Notes: generated by a model from the letters alone, not told the origin. Positions 33,347 to 42,108 are shown, counted from the first letter of the stretch. The stretch: DNA of 64,000 nt from Desulfonatronum sp. SC1 (GCF_003046795.1 NZ_PZKN01000010.1:54140-118139), one strand, 5' to 3'. Numbers and translations are program-made.

Positions 33347-35062
33347 TCAGGAAACGCTGAATCCCATGGTATTGACAGCGCTCATGCCGCCTTCCACGCT
33401 GACCACGTCCTGAAAACCTTCGCGAGCCAGGGTTATGAGCGCTTCATAGGAACGTGCTCCGGTGCCGCAGATGGCGACGATGCTTTTGTTTCGGGGCAGC
33501 TTGTTCAGATTTTCGAGCAACTCTCCTTGCGGGATGTTGATCCAGTGCTCCGGATGGGCCCGGACTTCTTTTTTGGCGTCGGACCATTCGCGGCAATCCA
33601 GGAAGAAGTGCGTGTTGTTATCCCGTTGCTTCCAGAGGGTGAAGAATTCATCCGCCTGAATGGTTTGGTTTCGCCCCGTGAGGATGTTCTCCGCCGCGCT
33701 GCCCAGTACGTTCAGAATGTCCAGCGCGGCGGAAAACGGCGGAGAGTAGGCCGCTTCCAGGCTGCTCAAGTCATCCACCTTCAGGCCCGAGGGCAGGAGT
33801 CCGGCGACCACGTTCACCTTGCCCACCAGGGCGTCGCCTCTGTCCGCGGTTCCCTGCATTCCCAGAACGCGGCCGGTTTCGCGTTCCACGATCAGGTCCA
33901 GGTTCATCACCCCTTTGTCGGGGTGGAAGTGAGCCCGGTCCAACTGACTGACGTGGACGCTCAGGGCGTCGAAACCGGCGGATCGCGCGGCCTGCAACGT
34001 CAGGCCGGTTCCGGCGGCGGCGAGGTCGAACAGCTTGACGCACCAGGAGCCCACCACGCCGGAGAAGCGGGTCGCGCCATCGGCCAGGTTGTCGCCGATC
34101 ACCCGGCCTTGGCGATTGGCCAATGAGCCCATGGGCAGGAAGACTTTGGCGTTGGTCAGCAGGTGGCGCAGTTCCACGCAGTCTCCCCCGGCATAGATGT
34201 GAGGATCGGAAGTCCGCAGGTACTCGTCCACCGTAATTCCACCGCGCTCAGAGACGGCCAAGCCCGAGGTACGGGCCAGTTCAGTGTTGGGCCGTACGCC
34301 CACGGCGACGATGACCAAGTCCGCTGGGATCTCGTCGTGTTTGGTACACACCCTGGTTACCCGGCCCTGGTCGTCGCCTTCCAGGCTGAGCACCTGGTCG
34401 CCCAAATGGAACCGCACACCCTTGTCCCGCATGTGCCGCAGAGCCGTGAGGGACAAATTGCCTCCGATCACGCCGGGCAAGATTTGCTCCCGGAGTTCGA
34501 TGACCGTGGTCTCCACCCCCCAGAGATCGGCCAGAGCCACGGCCATTTCCAGGCCGATGAAGCCCGCGCCCACTACCACGGCCCGCTTCACGCTCCCACT
34601 GGATACGAGGTTTCGGATGTGCTCGGCGGATTCCAGGTTGTGCACGGTATGTACGCCGACCAACTCTCTCCCCGGAATGGGGGGAACAATCGGAGTGCTG
34701 CCCGTGGCCAGTACCAGCTGATCGTAGGTCAGAATCTCGCGGTGTCCCGTGAGCACGTGGGCAAGGGTCACGGTCTTGGCCGTGCGGTCAATGGCCACGG
34801 CCTCGGTTTCGGTGCGCACTTCCACGCCTTTGCTTTTCCGGAAATACTCAGCGTCACGAAGGACGTGAAATGACGTGCTTTGCAGTTCCGGGACGTCGCT
34901 AACCTCGCCGGAAATATAAAACGGAATGCCGCATCCGCTGTAAGCGATGCGTTTGTCTCGATCCACGAGCGTGACTCGGCTTTCCGGTTCCAGGCGCTTG
35001 AAACGCGCTGCGGCTTTGGAACCCAGGGCAACGGCTCCGATGATGACGATGTGTTGCGACAT
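33347..35062 (-). CDS. CoA-disulfide/persulfide reductase with C-terminal rhodanese domain
   Basis: 571 residues. FAD-binding N-terminus (IIGAVALGSKAA), the single active Cys of the CoA-disulfide reductase/NADH oxidase group in YSGCGIPFYISG near residue 43, NAD-binding GAGFIGLEMA near 165, and GGDCVELRH. From about 465 a rhodanese domain follows, with active loop CGTGARS. This is the NADH-dependent persulfide reductase (Npsr/CoADR-Rhd) architecture, which reduces polysulfide or CoA persulfide. The universal stress protein gene starts just upstream on the same strand (3 bases apart), so they form an operon. A role in sulfur or persulfide reduction is likely. Confidence 0.9.
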   Translation of the reverse strand: MSQHIVIIGAVALGSKAAARFKRLEPESRVTLVDRDKRIAYSGCGIPFYISGEVSDVPELQSTSFHVLRDAEYFRKSKGVEVRTETEAVAIDRTAKTVTLAHVLTGHREILTYDQLVLATGSTPIVPPIPGRELVGVHTVHNLESAEHIRNLVSSGSVKRAVVVGAGFIGLEMAVALADLWGVETTVIELREQILPGVIGGNLSLTALRHMRDKGVRFHLGDQVLSLEGDDQGRVTRVCTKHDEIPADLVIVAVGVRPNTELARTSGLAVSERGGITVDEYLRTSDPHIYAGGDCVELRHLLTNAKVFLPMGSLANRQGRVIGDNLADGATRFSGVVGSWCVKLFDLAAAGTGLTLQAARSAGFDALSVHVSQLDRAHFHPDKGVMNLDLIVERETGRVLGMQGTADRGDALVGKVNVVAGLLPSGLKVDDLSSLEAAYSPPFSAALDILNVLGSAAENILTGRNQTIQADEFFTLWKQRDNNTHFFLDCREWSDAKKEVRAHPEHWINIPQGELLENLNKLPRNKSIVAICGTGARSYEALITLAREGFQDVVSVEGGMSAVNTMGFSVS

Positions 35063-35065
35063 GGA

Positions 35066-35995
35066 TTACGCCTTCCTCGTTGTCTGACGTTGTTTTTGAA
35101 AACGACCGGCCAGGGCGTCCGGACCAACAAGCATGACCGGGCAACGCGCTCCGGCAATAACTTGGGACGAGACCCTGGATTCCATTTTTTGGGAGCCTGG
35201 GGCTCCGGTGTAATAGTCCGGGGCCAGGACGATCAGGTCGGCCTCGCTTTCACGGGCGTATTTCAGGATTTCTACGGATGGGTCACCCTCGCGGACGGCG
35301 AATTTTGTCGAGAGGGGAAGGACTAATTTTCGTCCGAAATATGAAAGGCGGCTCTTGGCTTGGTCCAATGCCCGGCCCAGGGCGGCTCCTTCGGGCGCGG
35401 CGTGGACCAGCGGCAGGGCATGGAACGCGCAAAGGGTTCCCGCATCCGTCTCACGGACTCGCTCCGCCATGGTCAGGACATCCTCCGCGCCGTCCAAAAG
35501 GTCGGTCGCGGCGACGATGCGACGGACCGTTCCGGATAAGGATCGATTGGGAGCCGTCGACGTTCCTGGCAAAGCGACGAGCACAGGACAGGCGGCTTCC
35601 CGGGCGATGAGCAGGGCGGTGTCCGTGGTCGAGGCGGAAAGCTCCCGCCGACAGTGCTCGGCGTCGCCCTGGTCGCCGATGACCACGAGATCCGGCTCCA
35701 AGAGGCGGACGGTCTTGAGAACCTCGATATGGACAAATCCGGAGCCGAGCATCACGTCCGCCGTCAACCCTTCGGGCATGTTCGCTTTGCAGAATGCCTC
35801 GATTTCGGCCCGACGGGCCGAGAGTTCCCGCTCGTCGGAAAGTTGGAGCACGCAACTTTTCTCACGCTCATGAGGAGCGCTGACATACTGGACCATGAAG
35901 CCTGACTTGTGTCGGGCCGCGACAGCCGCCGCCAACTGGAGGGCGGACGTGCCGTCGGCCTTGTCCGTCAGGGTCAGGAGTACCAACTTGAACAT
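35066..35995 (-). CDS. Tandem universal stress protein (UspA)
   Basis: 309 residues containing two UspA domains (about 1-145 and 155-300). The second ends with APDYYTGAPGSQKMESRVSSQVIAGARCPVMLV, which has the general UspA C-terminal pattern, although the GxxGS ATP motif is only partly conserved. Cytoplasmic. Operonic with the rhodanese flavoprotein. Its role is probably stress or energy sensing, not defined. Confidence 0.88.
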   Translation of the reverse strand: MFKLVLLTLTDKADGTSALQLAAAVAARHKSGFMVQYVSAPHEREKSCVLQLSDERELSARRAEIEAFCKANMPEGLTADVMLGSGFVHIEVLKTVRLLEPDLVVIGDQGDAEHCRRELSASTTDTALLIAREAACPVLVALPGTSTAPNRSLSGTVRRIVAATDLLDGAEDVLTMAERVRETDAGTLCAFHALPLVHAAPEGAALGRALDQAKSRLSYFGRKLVLPLSTKFAVREGDPSVEILKYARESEADLIVLAPDYYTGAPGSQKMESRVSSQVIAGARCPVMLVGPDALAGRFQKQRQTTRKA

Positions 35996-36039
35996 TTGCG
36001 CCTCCCGCGGAACTGTTCACATTTTTTGCGTCGGTGTTT

Positions 36040-36057
36040 GGAGCGGTTTACCGCTCC
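36040..36057 (-). terminator. Possible terminator hairpin
   Basis: GGAGCGG pairs with CCGCTCC across TTTA. It lies between the DUF5320-like gene (stop at 36094) and the universal stress protein start. No U-run follows directly, so it is weak as a terminator. Confidence 0.4.
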
Positions 36058-36093
36058 GGCTCGGAGCCGTTGGTCCTGCCCCGAGCCGATGTT

Positions 36094-36291
36094 TTATTCA
36101 GCAGGTTTGGACGAAGTGCCCGAAGACGTGCTCGAGGGGCCACGCGGAGAGCCGCCTGAAGAACGTCCTCTATTGCGTCCGCAACTTTGCCCGCCGGTTT
36201 CTTGTTCACCTTGGCGGCATGGTCCACGGCCCTTGCCGCTGCCTTTGTTTTTACCTTGGCCCATGGGGCCTGTTCCATCTTGGTTCGGCAT
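36094..36291 (-). CDS. DUF5320-like Gly/Arg/Ser-rich small protein
   Basis: 65 residues from the ATG at 36291, with the family start MPNQDGTGPMGQGKNKGSGK. The rest is low-complexity (Gly, Arg, Ser, Gln) and probably disordered. The same MPxxDGTGPxGQG start is seen in the protein at 44091-44426, so a pair of these flanks the ORP cluster. A weak sigma-54-like element (36336-36350, minus: TGGCGGC-N4-AAGC) lies upstream. Function unknown. Confidence 0.7.
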   Translation of the reverse strand: MPNQDGTGPMGQGKNKGSGKGRGPCRQGEQETGGQSCGRNRGRSSGGSPRGPSSTSSGTSSKPAE

Positions 36292-36491
36292 AAACAGCGT
36301 CCTTTGGTTGTCATCCGTCTGACATTGCATAAGCAGCTTTCATGCCGCCAGAGAGTTGCCTGTATTTTGAGTGGGTTGACATCTTCCAGGGTTTGCATAG
36401 AAGTTGTCTGGGCGTAAAATTTGCCCGGTTTGTTTTGCTGGGCGCATTCTTCTCCCGATGGGAGAGAGGTTGATTGTCGAGTGAGGCGATA

Positions 36492-37805
36492 ATGCATTTT
36501 TTACACGACATATCCTGTGAACATATCATGGACAGCCTTGCCGACGGGGTGTTCACCGTGGACAAGGACTGGAACATCACCTTCTTCAACCGCGCGGCCT
36601 GCGATATTACCGGCGTATTGAAGGACGAGGCCTTGGGGCGGAAGTGCTGGGAAGTCTTTCGATCCAGCATCTGCGACGGGGCCTGTGCCCTGAAGGCCTC
36701 TCTAGAAGCCGGGGAAAGCCGCGCCAATCGGTCGCTGTATTTCGTGCGTAGCGATGGCACCAGGGTGCCTATCAGCATCAACGCCGCTCCGTTGCGGGAC
36801 CGGCGCGGCAAAATCGTGGGCGGAGTGGAGACGTTTCGTGACCTTTCGGCGCTGCGTCAGATCCAGAAAAAGCTGGATGGGTTGTACCGGGTGGAAGACA
36901 TCATCAGCAGGAGCCCGGTGTTTCAGCGGACCTTGAGCATCCTGCCCCAGATCGCGGCCAGCGGTTCCACGGTGCTGCTGCTGGGTGAGTCGGGTACGGG
37001 CAAGGAACTGGTGGCCCGGGCGATCCACAATTTGAGCGGCCGCAACGGGAAGCCGTTCGTGGCCGTGAATTGCGGGGCTCTGCCGGAGCAATTGCTGGAA
37101 AGCGAGTTGTTCGGCCACAAGGCCGGGGCTTTTACGGACGCCAAGCGGGACAAGCCTGGCCGGTTCCAGGCTGCCGACGACGGAACTCTGTTCCTCGACG
37201 AAATCGGCGATATGCCCCTGCCTCTGCAGGTCAAGATTCTGCGCGTCTTGCAGGAAAAGGTGGTCGAGCCTCTGGGCGCGGTGCGCGGTGTGCCGGTGAA
37301 CGTCCGGGTCGTCGCGGCCACCAACAAGGATCTGGAGGAGATGGTCGCCCGTCAGGATTTCCGGGGAGATCTCTATTACCGACTGAACGTGGTTCGGCTG
37401 GTCCTGCCGCCCTTGCGGGAGCGTCCGGAGGACGTTCCGCTGCTGGTTGAGCATGTGGTCAAACGCCAAAACGTCTTGACCGGCAAGGACATTCAGGGGG
37501 TGACGGAGGAGGTGATGCGCCTGCTGGTGCGCCATCCGTTCCCGGGCAACGTCCGGGAGCTGGAAAACATCATCGAGTACGCGTTCATCCTTTGTCCTGG
37601 GGGGGTGATCAAGCCGGAGCATCTGCCCGAGGGGCTGTTTCTCGACACCCCGGCCACGCCGACCGTGACCATGTGCGGCACCATGGCCGATATCAAGCAG
37701 CAGGCCGCGGCCCAGGCACTGGCCCGCAACAACGGCCGGGTCATGGCCGCATGCCGCGAGTTGGATGTGTCCAAGGACACTCTGCGGCGGTTGCTGCGTC
37801 GGTGA
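36492..37805 (+). CDS. Sigma-54-dependent activator with PAS domain (ORP regulator)
   Basis: 437 residues from the ATG at 36492 (GAGG 5 bases upstream); a TTG at 36474 is also possible. N-terminal PAS (about 10-120) with Cys residues in CWEVFRSSICDGACALK, suitable for redox or metal sensing. AAA+ domain with Walker A GESGTGKE and Walker B LFLDEIGD. The sigma-54 contact loop reads GAFTDA, where most family members have GAFTGA. A C-terminal Fis-type helix-turn-helix ends AACRELDVSKDTLRRLL. It is homologous in position and type to DVU2106, which with sigma-54 controls the orange-protein operons in D. vulgaris. Candidate target promoters are at 38130 and 44484. Confidence 0.9.
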   Translation: MHFLHDISCEHIMDSLADGVFTVDKDWNITFFNRAACDITGVLKDEALGRKCWEVFRSSICDGACALKASLEAGESRANRSLYFVRSDGTRVPISINAAPLRDRRGKIVGGVETFRDLSALRQIQKKLDGLYRVEDIISRSPVFQRTLSILPQIAASGSTVLLLGESGTGKELVARAIHNLSGRNGKPFVAVNCGALPEQLLESELFGHKAGAFTDAKRDKPGRFQAADDGTLFLDEIGDMPLPLQVKILRVLQEKVVEPLGAVRGVPVNVRVVAATNKDLEEMVARQDFRGDLYYRLNVVRLVLPPLRERPEDVPLLVEHVVKRQNVLTGKDIQGVTEEVMRLLVRHPFPGNVRELENIIEYAFILCPGGVIKPEHLPEGLFLDTPATPTVTMCGTMADIKQQAAAQALARNNGRVMAACRELDVSKDTLRRLLRR

Positions 37806-37847
37806 TGGTTAAATATCGTAACCGTTCAAAAACTTGAGGTAAACATG

Positions 37848-37931
37848 ACCTGGATTCCCGCCTTCGCGGGAATGACGAGCTTGAAGAAGCGTGCCTATTG
37901 AAATCATTCCCGCGAAGGCGGGAATCCAGGT
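37848..37931. repeat. Perfect 28-bp inverted repeat, REP-like
   Basis: Arms 37848-37875 and 37904-37931 are exact reverse complements. Each contains the inner palindrome ATTCCCGCCTTCGCGGGAAT, a motif common as an intergenic repeat in proteobacteria. T-run 37931-37937 follows, so the element may also end transcription of the activator gene. Confidence 0.85.
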
Positions 37932-38129
37932 TTTTTTATACGTCATATCTGGAGATGCGCCTCGACCTTCCCTCTCCCTCCTCGTTTTATGCACTGCCGG
38001 TTTCTCATCATGAGGCCCGGCATCCATCTTCATTCCTCACGCATTGATCCGGGCGAATTTTTCGTCCATTGCTTTGCACCAGGCTAGTTGGTTTCTCCTT
38101 ACGTGCTGGAACAAATGGTTATTTTTGCT

Positions 38130-38144
38130 TGGCATGCAATGTGC
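38130..38144 (+). promoter_or_regulatory. Sigma-54 (-24/-12) promoter of the ORP operon
   Basis: TTGGCATGCAATGTGC: TGGCA at -24 and GTGC at -12 with the right spacing, against consensus TGGCAC-N5-TTGC. The first gene starts 64 bases downstream of the -12 element. The nearby gene for a sigma-54 activator supports it. Confidence 0.7.
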
Positions 38145-38207
38145 CAAGTGAAGGGATAAATCATCAGTGTGACTTTTTTCCCCCCGAAGCATTTCGGAGA
38201 AAGATCG

Positions 38208-39077
38208 ATGCGAGTGTGTTTGGCCTGCTACGGGAACCGTATCGCAACATTACTGGATACGGCCACGTCGCTTCACCTCTATGATCATGAATGGTCAGAT
38301 GAGGCGATGCGCGACATTCCGGAGCAGGTGCTACCGGAGTCGAGTCATGGGCCGGAAATGCACGTGTTGCCGAGTACGGTTCGTGATCTTGGTATGATGG
38401 GATTTGCGCGGACCCTGGTGCAGTTGGATGTCCAATGGTTGCTCTGTGGCGGCTTGGCCTGTTCGGACAGGGAAGTCCTGACTTTCGCCGGGATACAGGT
38501 GGAGCCGTGGATTGGTGGCAAAGCGAATGAAGTGGCGCAAGCCTGGTTTACAGGTCGCGTTCGGTCCTACAAAATGCCTGGCCTTGGAAGATGTGACTGT
38601 CCAGCAGGGCGAGGACGGCGACGAACAACTAGAAGGAGTTCGAAAATGCAGATGAAACGCATTGCGGTTTCCAGTGAAGGCCCTCTCCTGGACGACATGG
38701 TGGATCCACGGTTCGGCAGGGCGGCGGGCTTCGTCGTCGTGGAGCAAGTCGGAAACGCTTCAAGCTACATTGACAATGGCGCATCCCAGGTCATGGCCCA
38801 AGGCGCGGGGATCCAGGCGGCGCAAAATCTAGCCAATGCCGGGGTGGAAGTGGTGATCAGCGGGTTTGTCGGCCCGAAGGCTTTTCAAGCTCTTTCCGCC
38901 GCGGGAATCCAGGTCATCCAAAATGTGGAGGGCGTGACCGTGGGGCAGGCCGTGGAACGGTTCAAGCGTGGCGAACTGACCGTGGCCGATGCGCCCAACT
39001 CCCAGGCGCATGGTGGAGCAGGTCGAGGGAGTGGGCAAGGGAGCGGTCAAGGACGCAGCCAGGGAGCGCGGCGGTGA
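38208..39077 (+). CDS. Tandem NifX/ORP-type protein (two Fe-Mo-cofactor-binding-like domains)
   Basis: 289 residues in one frame. Domain 1 (about 1-120) begins MRVCLACYGNRIATLLD and has CGGLACSDREVL, typical of NifX/NifB-like proteins. A basic linker (RCDCPAGRGRRRTTRRSSK) then leads to domain 2 (from about 148) starting MKRIAVSSEGPLLDDMVDPRFGRA, a classic ORP/NifX fold, ending in a Gly/Ser/Gln-rich tail. Domain 2 has its own ATG at 38646 with GAAGGAG 7 bases before, so two separate proteins or a fusion plus an internal product are possible. ORP proteins bind a Mo-Cu-S cluster in D. gigas. This is the first gene of the ORP operon. Confidence 0.82.
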   Translation: MRVCLACYGNRIATLLDTATSLHLYDHEWSDEAMRDIPEQVLPESSHGPEMHVLPSTVRDLGMMGFARTLVQLDVQWLLCGGLACSDREVLTFAGIQVEPWIGGKANEVAQAWFTGRVRSYKMPGLGRCDCPAGRGRRRTTRRSSKMQMKRIAVSSEGPLLDDMVDPRFGRAAGFVVVEQVGNASSYIDNGASQVMAQGAGIQAAQNLANAGVEVVISGFVGPKAFQALSAAGIQVIQNVEGVTVGQAVERFKRGELTVADAPNSQAHGGAGRGSGQGSGQGRSQGARR

Positions 39078-39967
39078 TCTTCGCTGTTGCCAGCGGCAAG
39101 GGGGGGACGGGGAAAACCACGGTCACCGCCTCCCTGGCCGCCATTTGGGAGGGACCGCTGACTCTCGTGGATCTGGACGTGGAAGAGCCCAATCTGCATC
39201 TGTTCCTGAAGCCCGAGGTGGCACGGGAGACCGCGGCCATGCTGGAGGTTCCGGTCCACGATTCGGAAAAGTGCACCCTGTGCGGGGAGTGCGCCACGTT
39301 TTGCCAATACAAGGCCTTGGCAATCATGGGCAAAACCATGTTGTTCTATCCGGAAATGTGCCACGGTTGCGGCGGGTGTCTGAAAATCTGTCCCGAGAGT
39401 GCTCTCAGTCCGGGCGGACGGGAGCTGGGACAGATCGTCGAGGGCCAAACGGAGTTCGGACGTTTTGTGATGGGCCGGTTGCGGGTGGGTGAAGCCATGA
39501 GTCCGCCACTGATGCAGCAGGTCAAGCAGCGGGTAAAGGAGCAAACGAGTCATGCTGGGATGCCTAATGGCGTACTGGGCGATGTGCTGATTGACGCCCC
39601 TCCGGGGGTGAGTTGTCCGGCGATGCACGCCGTGATGGACGCGGACGCGATCCTGCTGGTCACCGAGCCCACGCCTTTCGGGCTGTATGATTTTCGTCTG
39701 GCCGTAGAAGCCTTTTCCGGGCTGAAAAAACCCATGGGTGCGGTGATCAACCGGGTCGGCATCGGGGACCAAGGCGTGGACGACTACTGTCGGGCCACCG
39801 GCATTCCAATCTGGGCCCACATTCCCAATAGCATCCTCGCGGCCAAAGCCTATTCGCGGGGGGAGATCGTCGCCAGAGAGCTGCCGGAACTGAAAATGAT
39901 TTTTCAGGAGTTGAAAGAGCGGATGCGGGCCGCCGTCACCGTGTCCCGGGAGGTGGAACGTGCGTGA
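39074..39967 (+). CDS. MinD/Mrp-family ATPase with 4Fe-4S ferredoxin domain (ORP complex)
   Basis: 297 residues starting with GTG at 39074, overlapping the previous stop. Walker A GKGGTGKTT near residue 8, DLDVEEPN, then a 2x(4Fe-4S) insert (CTLCGECATFC, CHGCGGCLKIC, about 65-110), and the Walker-like IDAPPGVSCP. It matches DVU2103/2104-type ATPases, parts of the ORP complex with links to cell division in D. vulgaris. The gene next to it is a paralogue and overlaps it by 8 bases, so the two probably form a heterodimer. Confidence 0.9.
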   Translation: MIFAVASGKGGTGKTTVTASLAAIWEGPLTLVDLDVEEPNLHLFLKPEVARETAAMLEVPVHDSEKCTLCGECATFCQYKALAIMGKTMLFYPEMCHGCGGCLKICPESALSPGGRELGQIVEGQTEFGRFVMGRLRVGEAMSPPLMQQVKQRVKEQTSHAGMPNGVLGDVLIDAPPGVSCPAMHAVMDADAILLVTEPTPFGLYDFRLAVEAFSGLKKPMGAVINRVGIGDQGVDDYCRATGIPIWAHIPNSILAAKAYSRGEIVARELPELKMIFQELKERMRAAVTVSREVERA

Positions 39968-40847
39968 GATCGTGGTGATCAGTGGCAAGGGCGGCACGGG
40001 CAAGACCAGCATCACGGCAGCGTTCGCGCATTTGGCTGAAAGCGTCATTGTCTGCGACCTGGATGTGGATGCGCCGGACCTGCACATGCTGTTGGCCCCG
40101 GTTGTCGAGGAAGAGCATGCGTTTCGCTCCGGGCACGAAGCGGTGATCAATCAAGAGCGGTGCACGAAATGCGGCGTGTGCGCGGAACTCTGCCGTTTTG
40201 GGGCCGTGCGCGAAGACCAGGGGAAGTATGTCGTTGACTCGTTGCGGTGCGAGGGCTGCAAGGTCTGTGTCCATTTCTGTCCGGATCAGGCCGTGGATTT
40301 CGTGGAAAAGCATTGTGGGCAGTGGTTTTCTTCAACCATGCGTTTCGGGCCGATGATCCATGCACAGTTGTTTCCAGGGGAAGAAAACTCCGGACGGCTC
40401 GTGGCCCTGCTCAAGAAAGAAGCCCGCCAGCGCGCCAAAAAACAAGGACTGTCCCTGATCTTGTGCGACGGAACGCCGGGTATAGGGTGCCCGGTCATCA
40501 GCTCGCTTTCCGGGGCGAACCTGGCGGTGGTGATCACCGAGCCGACCCCCTCCGGACGTCACGACCTGGAGCGCGTGGCCGACCTATGCCACCATTTCCG
40601 CATCCCCGTGGCCGTAATCGTGAACAAGTTTGACCTGAATCTCGATAACAGCCGGGAGATCGGCGTGTACTGCCGCGAGCAGGGGCATGGCCTGTTGGGC
40701 ATGCTGCCCTACGATGAGCAGATGACCAAGGCCATGATTCTGGGCAAGTGCATCACGGAAATGCCGGCCTCTCACTTTGGCGACGAATTGCGCGGGATAT
40801 GGGAGAAGATTGTCGCCTATCCCGTTGGGCCGTTGCGTCTCGCTTAA
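39960..40847 (+). CDS. Second MinD/Mrp-family ATPase with ferredoxin domain (ORP complex)
   Basis: 295 residues from GTG at 39960. Walker A GKGGTGKTS, DLDVDAPDLH, ferredoxin insert (CTKCGVCAELC, CEGCKVCVHFC) and CDGTPGIGCP. Same architecture as the preceding gene with clear divergence. Its product should pair with it; both need an ATP-bound dimer. The function is Fe-S or Mo-Cu cluster handling, by family analogy. Confidence 0.9.
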   Translation: MREIVVISGKGGTGKTSITAAFAHLAESVIVCDLDVDAPDLHMLLAPVVEEEHAFRSGHEAVINQERCTKCGVCAELCRFGAVREDQGKYVVDSLRCEGCKVCVHFCPDQAVDFVEKHCGQWFSSTMRFGPMIHAQLFPGEENSGRLVALLKKEARQRAKKQGLSLILCDGTPGIGCPVISSLSGANLAVVITEPTPSGRHDLERVADLCHHFRIPVAVIVNKFDLNLDNSREIGVYCREQGHGLLGMLPYDEQMTKAMILGKCITEMPASHFGDELRGIWEKIVAYPVGPLRLA

Positions 40848-40917
40848 CTGTTGCAACGCAACGCGTATTGGTTTCTTAAATTGCTAACTGCTTCGATGAA
40901 ATAAAGGAGATGACACC

Positions 40918-41301
40918 ATGGACACGTTGATTATCGCCGTCCCGTCCGAAACCCCCGGCGGTCTGGATGCCGCCGTCGGGATGCATTTCGGCCATTGCGA
41001 TCTGTACACCATCGTGGAAGCCAAAAACGGGGAGATCGTGGACGTGCGAACACTGCCCAACGTCCCCCACCAGCAAGGCGGCTGCATGGCCCCGGTCAAT
41101 CACTTGGCCCGCAACGGCGTCAAGGTGCTCATTGCCGGGGGCATGGGGCTGCGGCCGTTGATGGGGTTTCAGCAGGCTGGAGTACGGGTCGTGCATGGTG
41201 GCGGCTTGCCTTCCGTGGGCCACGCCGTGCAAGCCTTTCTGACGGATTCCCTGCCGACCTTCAGCACCGAGAATACGTGCGGCGGGGGAGCACAGCACTA
41301 A
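40918..41301 (+). CDS. ORP/NifX-family protein
   Basis: 127 residues, a single NifX-type domain (MDTLIIAVPSETPGGLDAAV, GMHFGHCDLY, GGMGLRPLMGFQQAG). A Cys/Gly/His tail (NTCGGGAQH) may bind metal. AAGGAG is 7 bases upstream. It is about the size of the D. gigas orange protein, so it is a candidate for the Mo-Cu-carrying subunit. A gap of 70 bases precedes it. Confidence 0.85.
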   Translation: MDTLIIAVPSETPGGLDAAVGMHFGHCDLYTIVEAKNGEIVDVRTLPNVPHQQGGCMAPVNHLARNGVKVLIAGGMGLRPLMGFQQAGVRVVHGGGLPSVGHAVQAFLTDSLPTFSTENTCGGGAQH

Positions 41302-41439
41302 CCGATCTTCCTCATTGCCACGCAGATAATCCGACGTTTCTCTGTGCCGCTCTTCGCACGAAAAGCGTCGGATCATCTTTTCCATGAGGTACTATTGAAT
41401 CGCCCTGTCGCGAAGTATCGGGGTCAAGGGAGGAGACGC

Positions 41440-41835
41440 ATGCAGATACTGATAGCCACCAATCGTTCAGAGGAATTATTCGCTCGTTTTTGCGACGCGT
41501 TGCGACAAGAGGTGGAAAATGTGGAGTTACTGTTCACCCACAACTGGACCAACGTCCTGGCCGCGGTGAAGGTCATGCCGCCGGGATTCCTGATCCTGGA
41601 CCAAGGCCTGCCCGAAGGCGAGACTTTGGATCTGGTGCGTAAATTGATGTCGGTGAACGTGGCGGTGAATTGTATCGTGATCACCGATCTGGACGACGAA
41701 TCCTTTCACGAAGCTGGAGAAGGCCTGGGGATTTTCGCTCCACTGCCCGTGGAACCCAGCTTTGAGGACGGAGAGGCCTTGGCTCGACGTATAAAACGGT
41801 TTATAGGAGGCGCGGGCGTACCTGCCTTTTCATGA
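41440..41835 (+). CDS. Receiver-like domain protein
   Basis: 131 residues from the ATG at 41440 (GGGAGGAG upstream); the longer in-frame upstream portion is non-coding. It looks like a response-regulator fold with LLFTHNWTNVLAAVKVMPPGFLILDQGLPEG. The single Asp in FLILDQGLP could be the phosphoacceptor, but the N-terminal acidic pair and the Lys are not conserved, so it is probably a pseudo-receiver. It sits within the ORP operon; function unknown. Confidence 0.7.
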   Translation: MQILIATNRSEELFARFCDALRQEVENVELLFTHNWTNVLAAVKVMPPGFLILDQGLPEGETLDLVRKLMSVNVAVNCIVITDLDDESFHEAGEGLGIFAPLPVEPSFEDGEALARRIKRFIGGAGVPAFS

Positions 41836-41862
41836 TCCTGAACCCTAAACCCGAGAGTTTCC

Positions 41863-42108
41863 ATGCCCATTCACGAATATACCTGCGCTTCTTGCGGGAA
41901 GATGTACGAGGCCATCCAGATAGGGAGCCGGCCACAACCGGGATGTCCGTTCTGCGGGGCGGAAGAGGCGACAAAAGTGCTTTCCGTCCCTGCCTCTGGC
42001 GTTGGTTCCGTCCGACAGGCCGTTCCTGGTCCGAAAGATCACGGATGCTGCGGGGAGCGGCCCGGCCAGAAGGGCTGTACGCCTGGTTCCTGCTGCGGCA
42101 GAAGCTGA
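41863..42108 (+). CDS. FmdB-type zinc-ribbon protein
   Basis: 81 residues with the FmdB start MPIHEYTCASCGKMYEAIQ, then CPFCG, the zinc-ribbon Cys pairs, and a Cys-rich tail (HGCCGERP, GSCCGRS). FmdB-like proteins are small regulators or metal carriers of poorly known role. It lies 27 bases after the receiver-like gene. Confidence 0.87.
   Translation: MPIHEYTCASCGKMYEAIQIGSRPQPGCPFCGAEEATKVLSVPASGVGSVRQAVPGPKDHGCCGERPGQKGCTPGSCCGRS

Larger units (their letters stand above)
37806..38207. other. Intergenic region between regulator and ORP operon
   Basis: Four hundred bases holding the 28-bp inverted repeat (37848-37931), a stretch without recognised features, and the sigma-54 promoter at 38130. 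No ORF of its own. Confidence 0.6.

Noticed and set aside
37848..37931. CRISPR repeat
   Set aside because: Only two arms in inverted orientation, no direct repeats or spacers and no cas genes.
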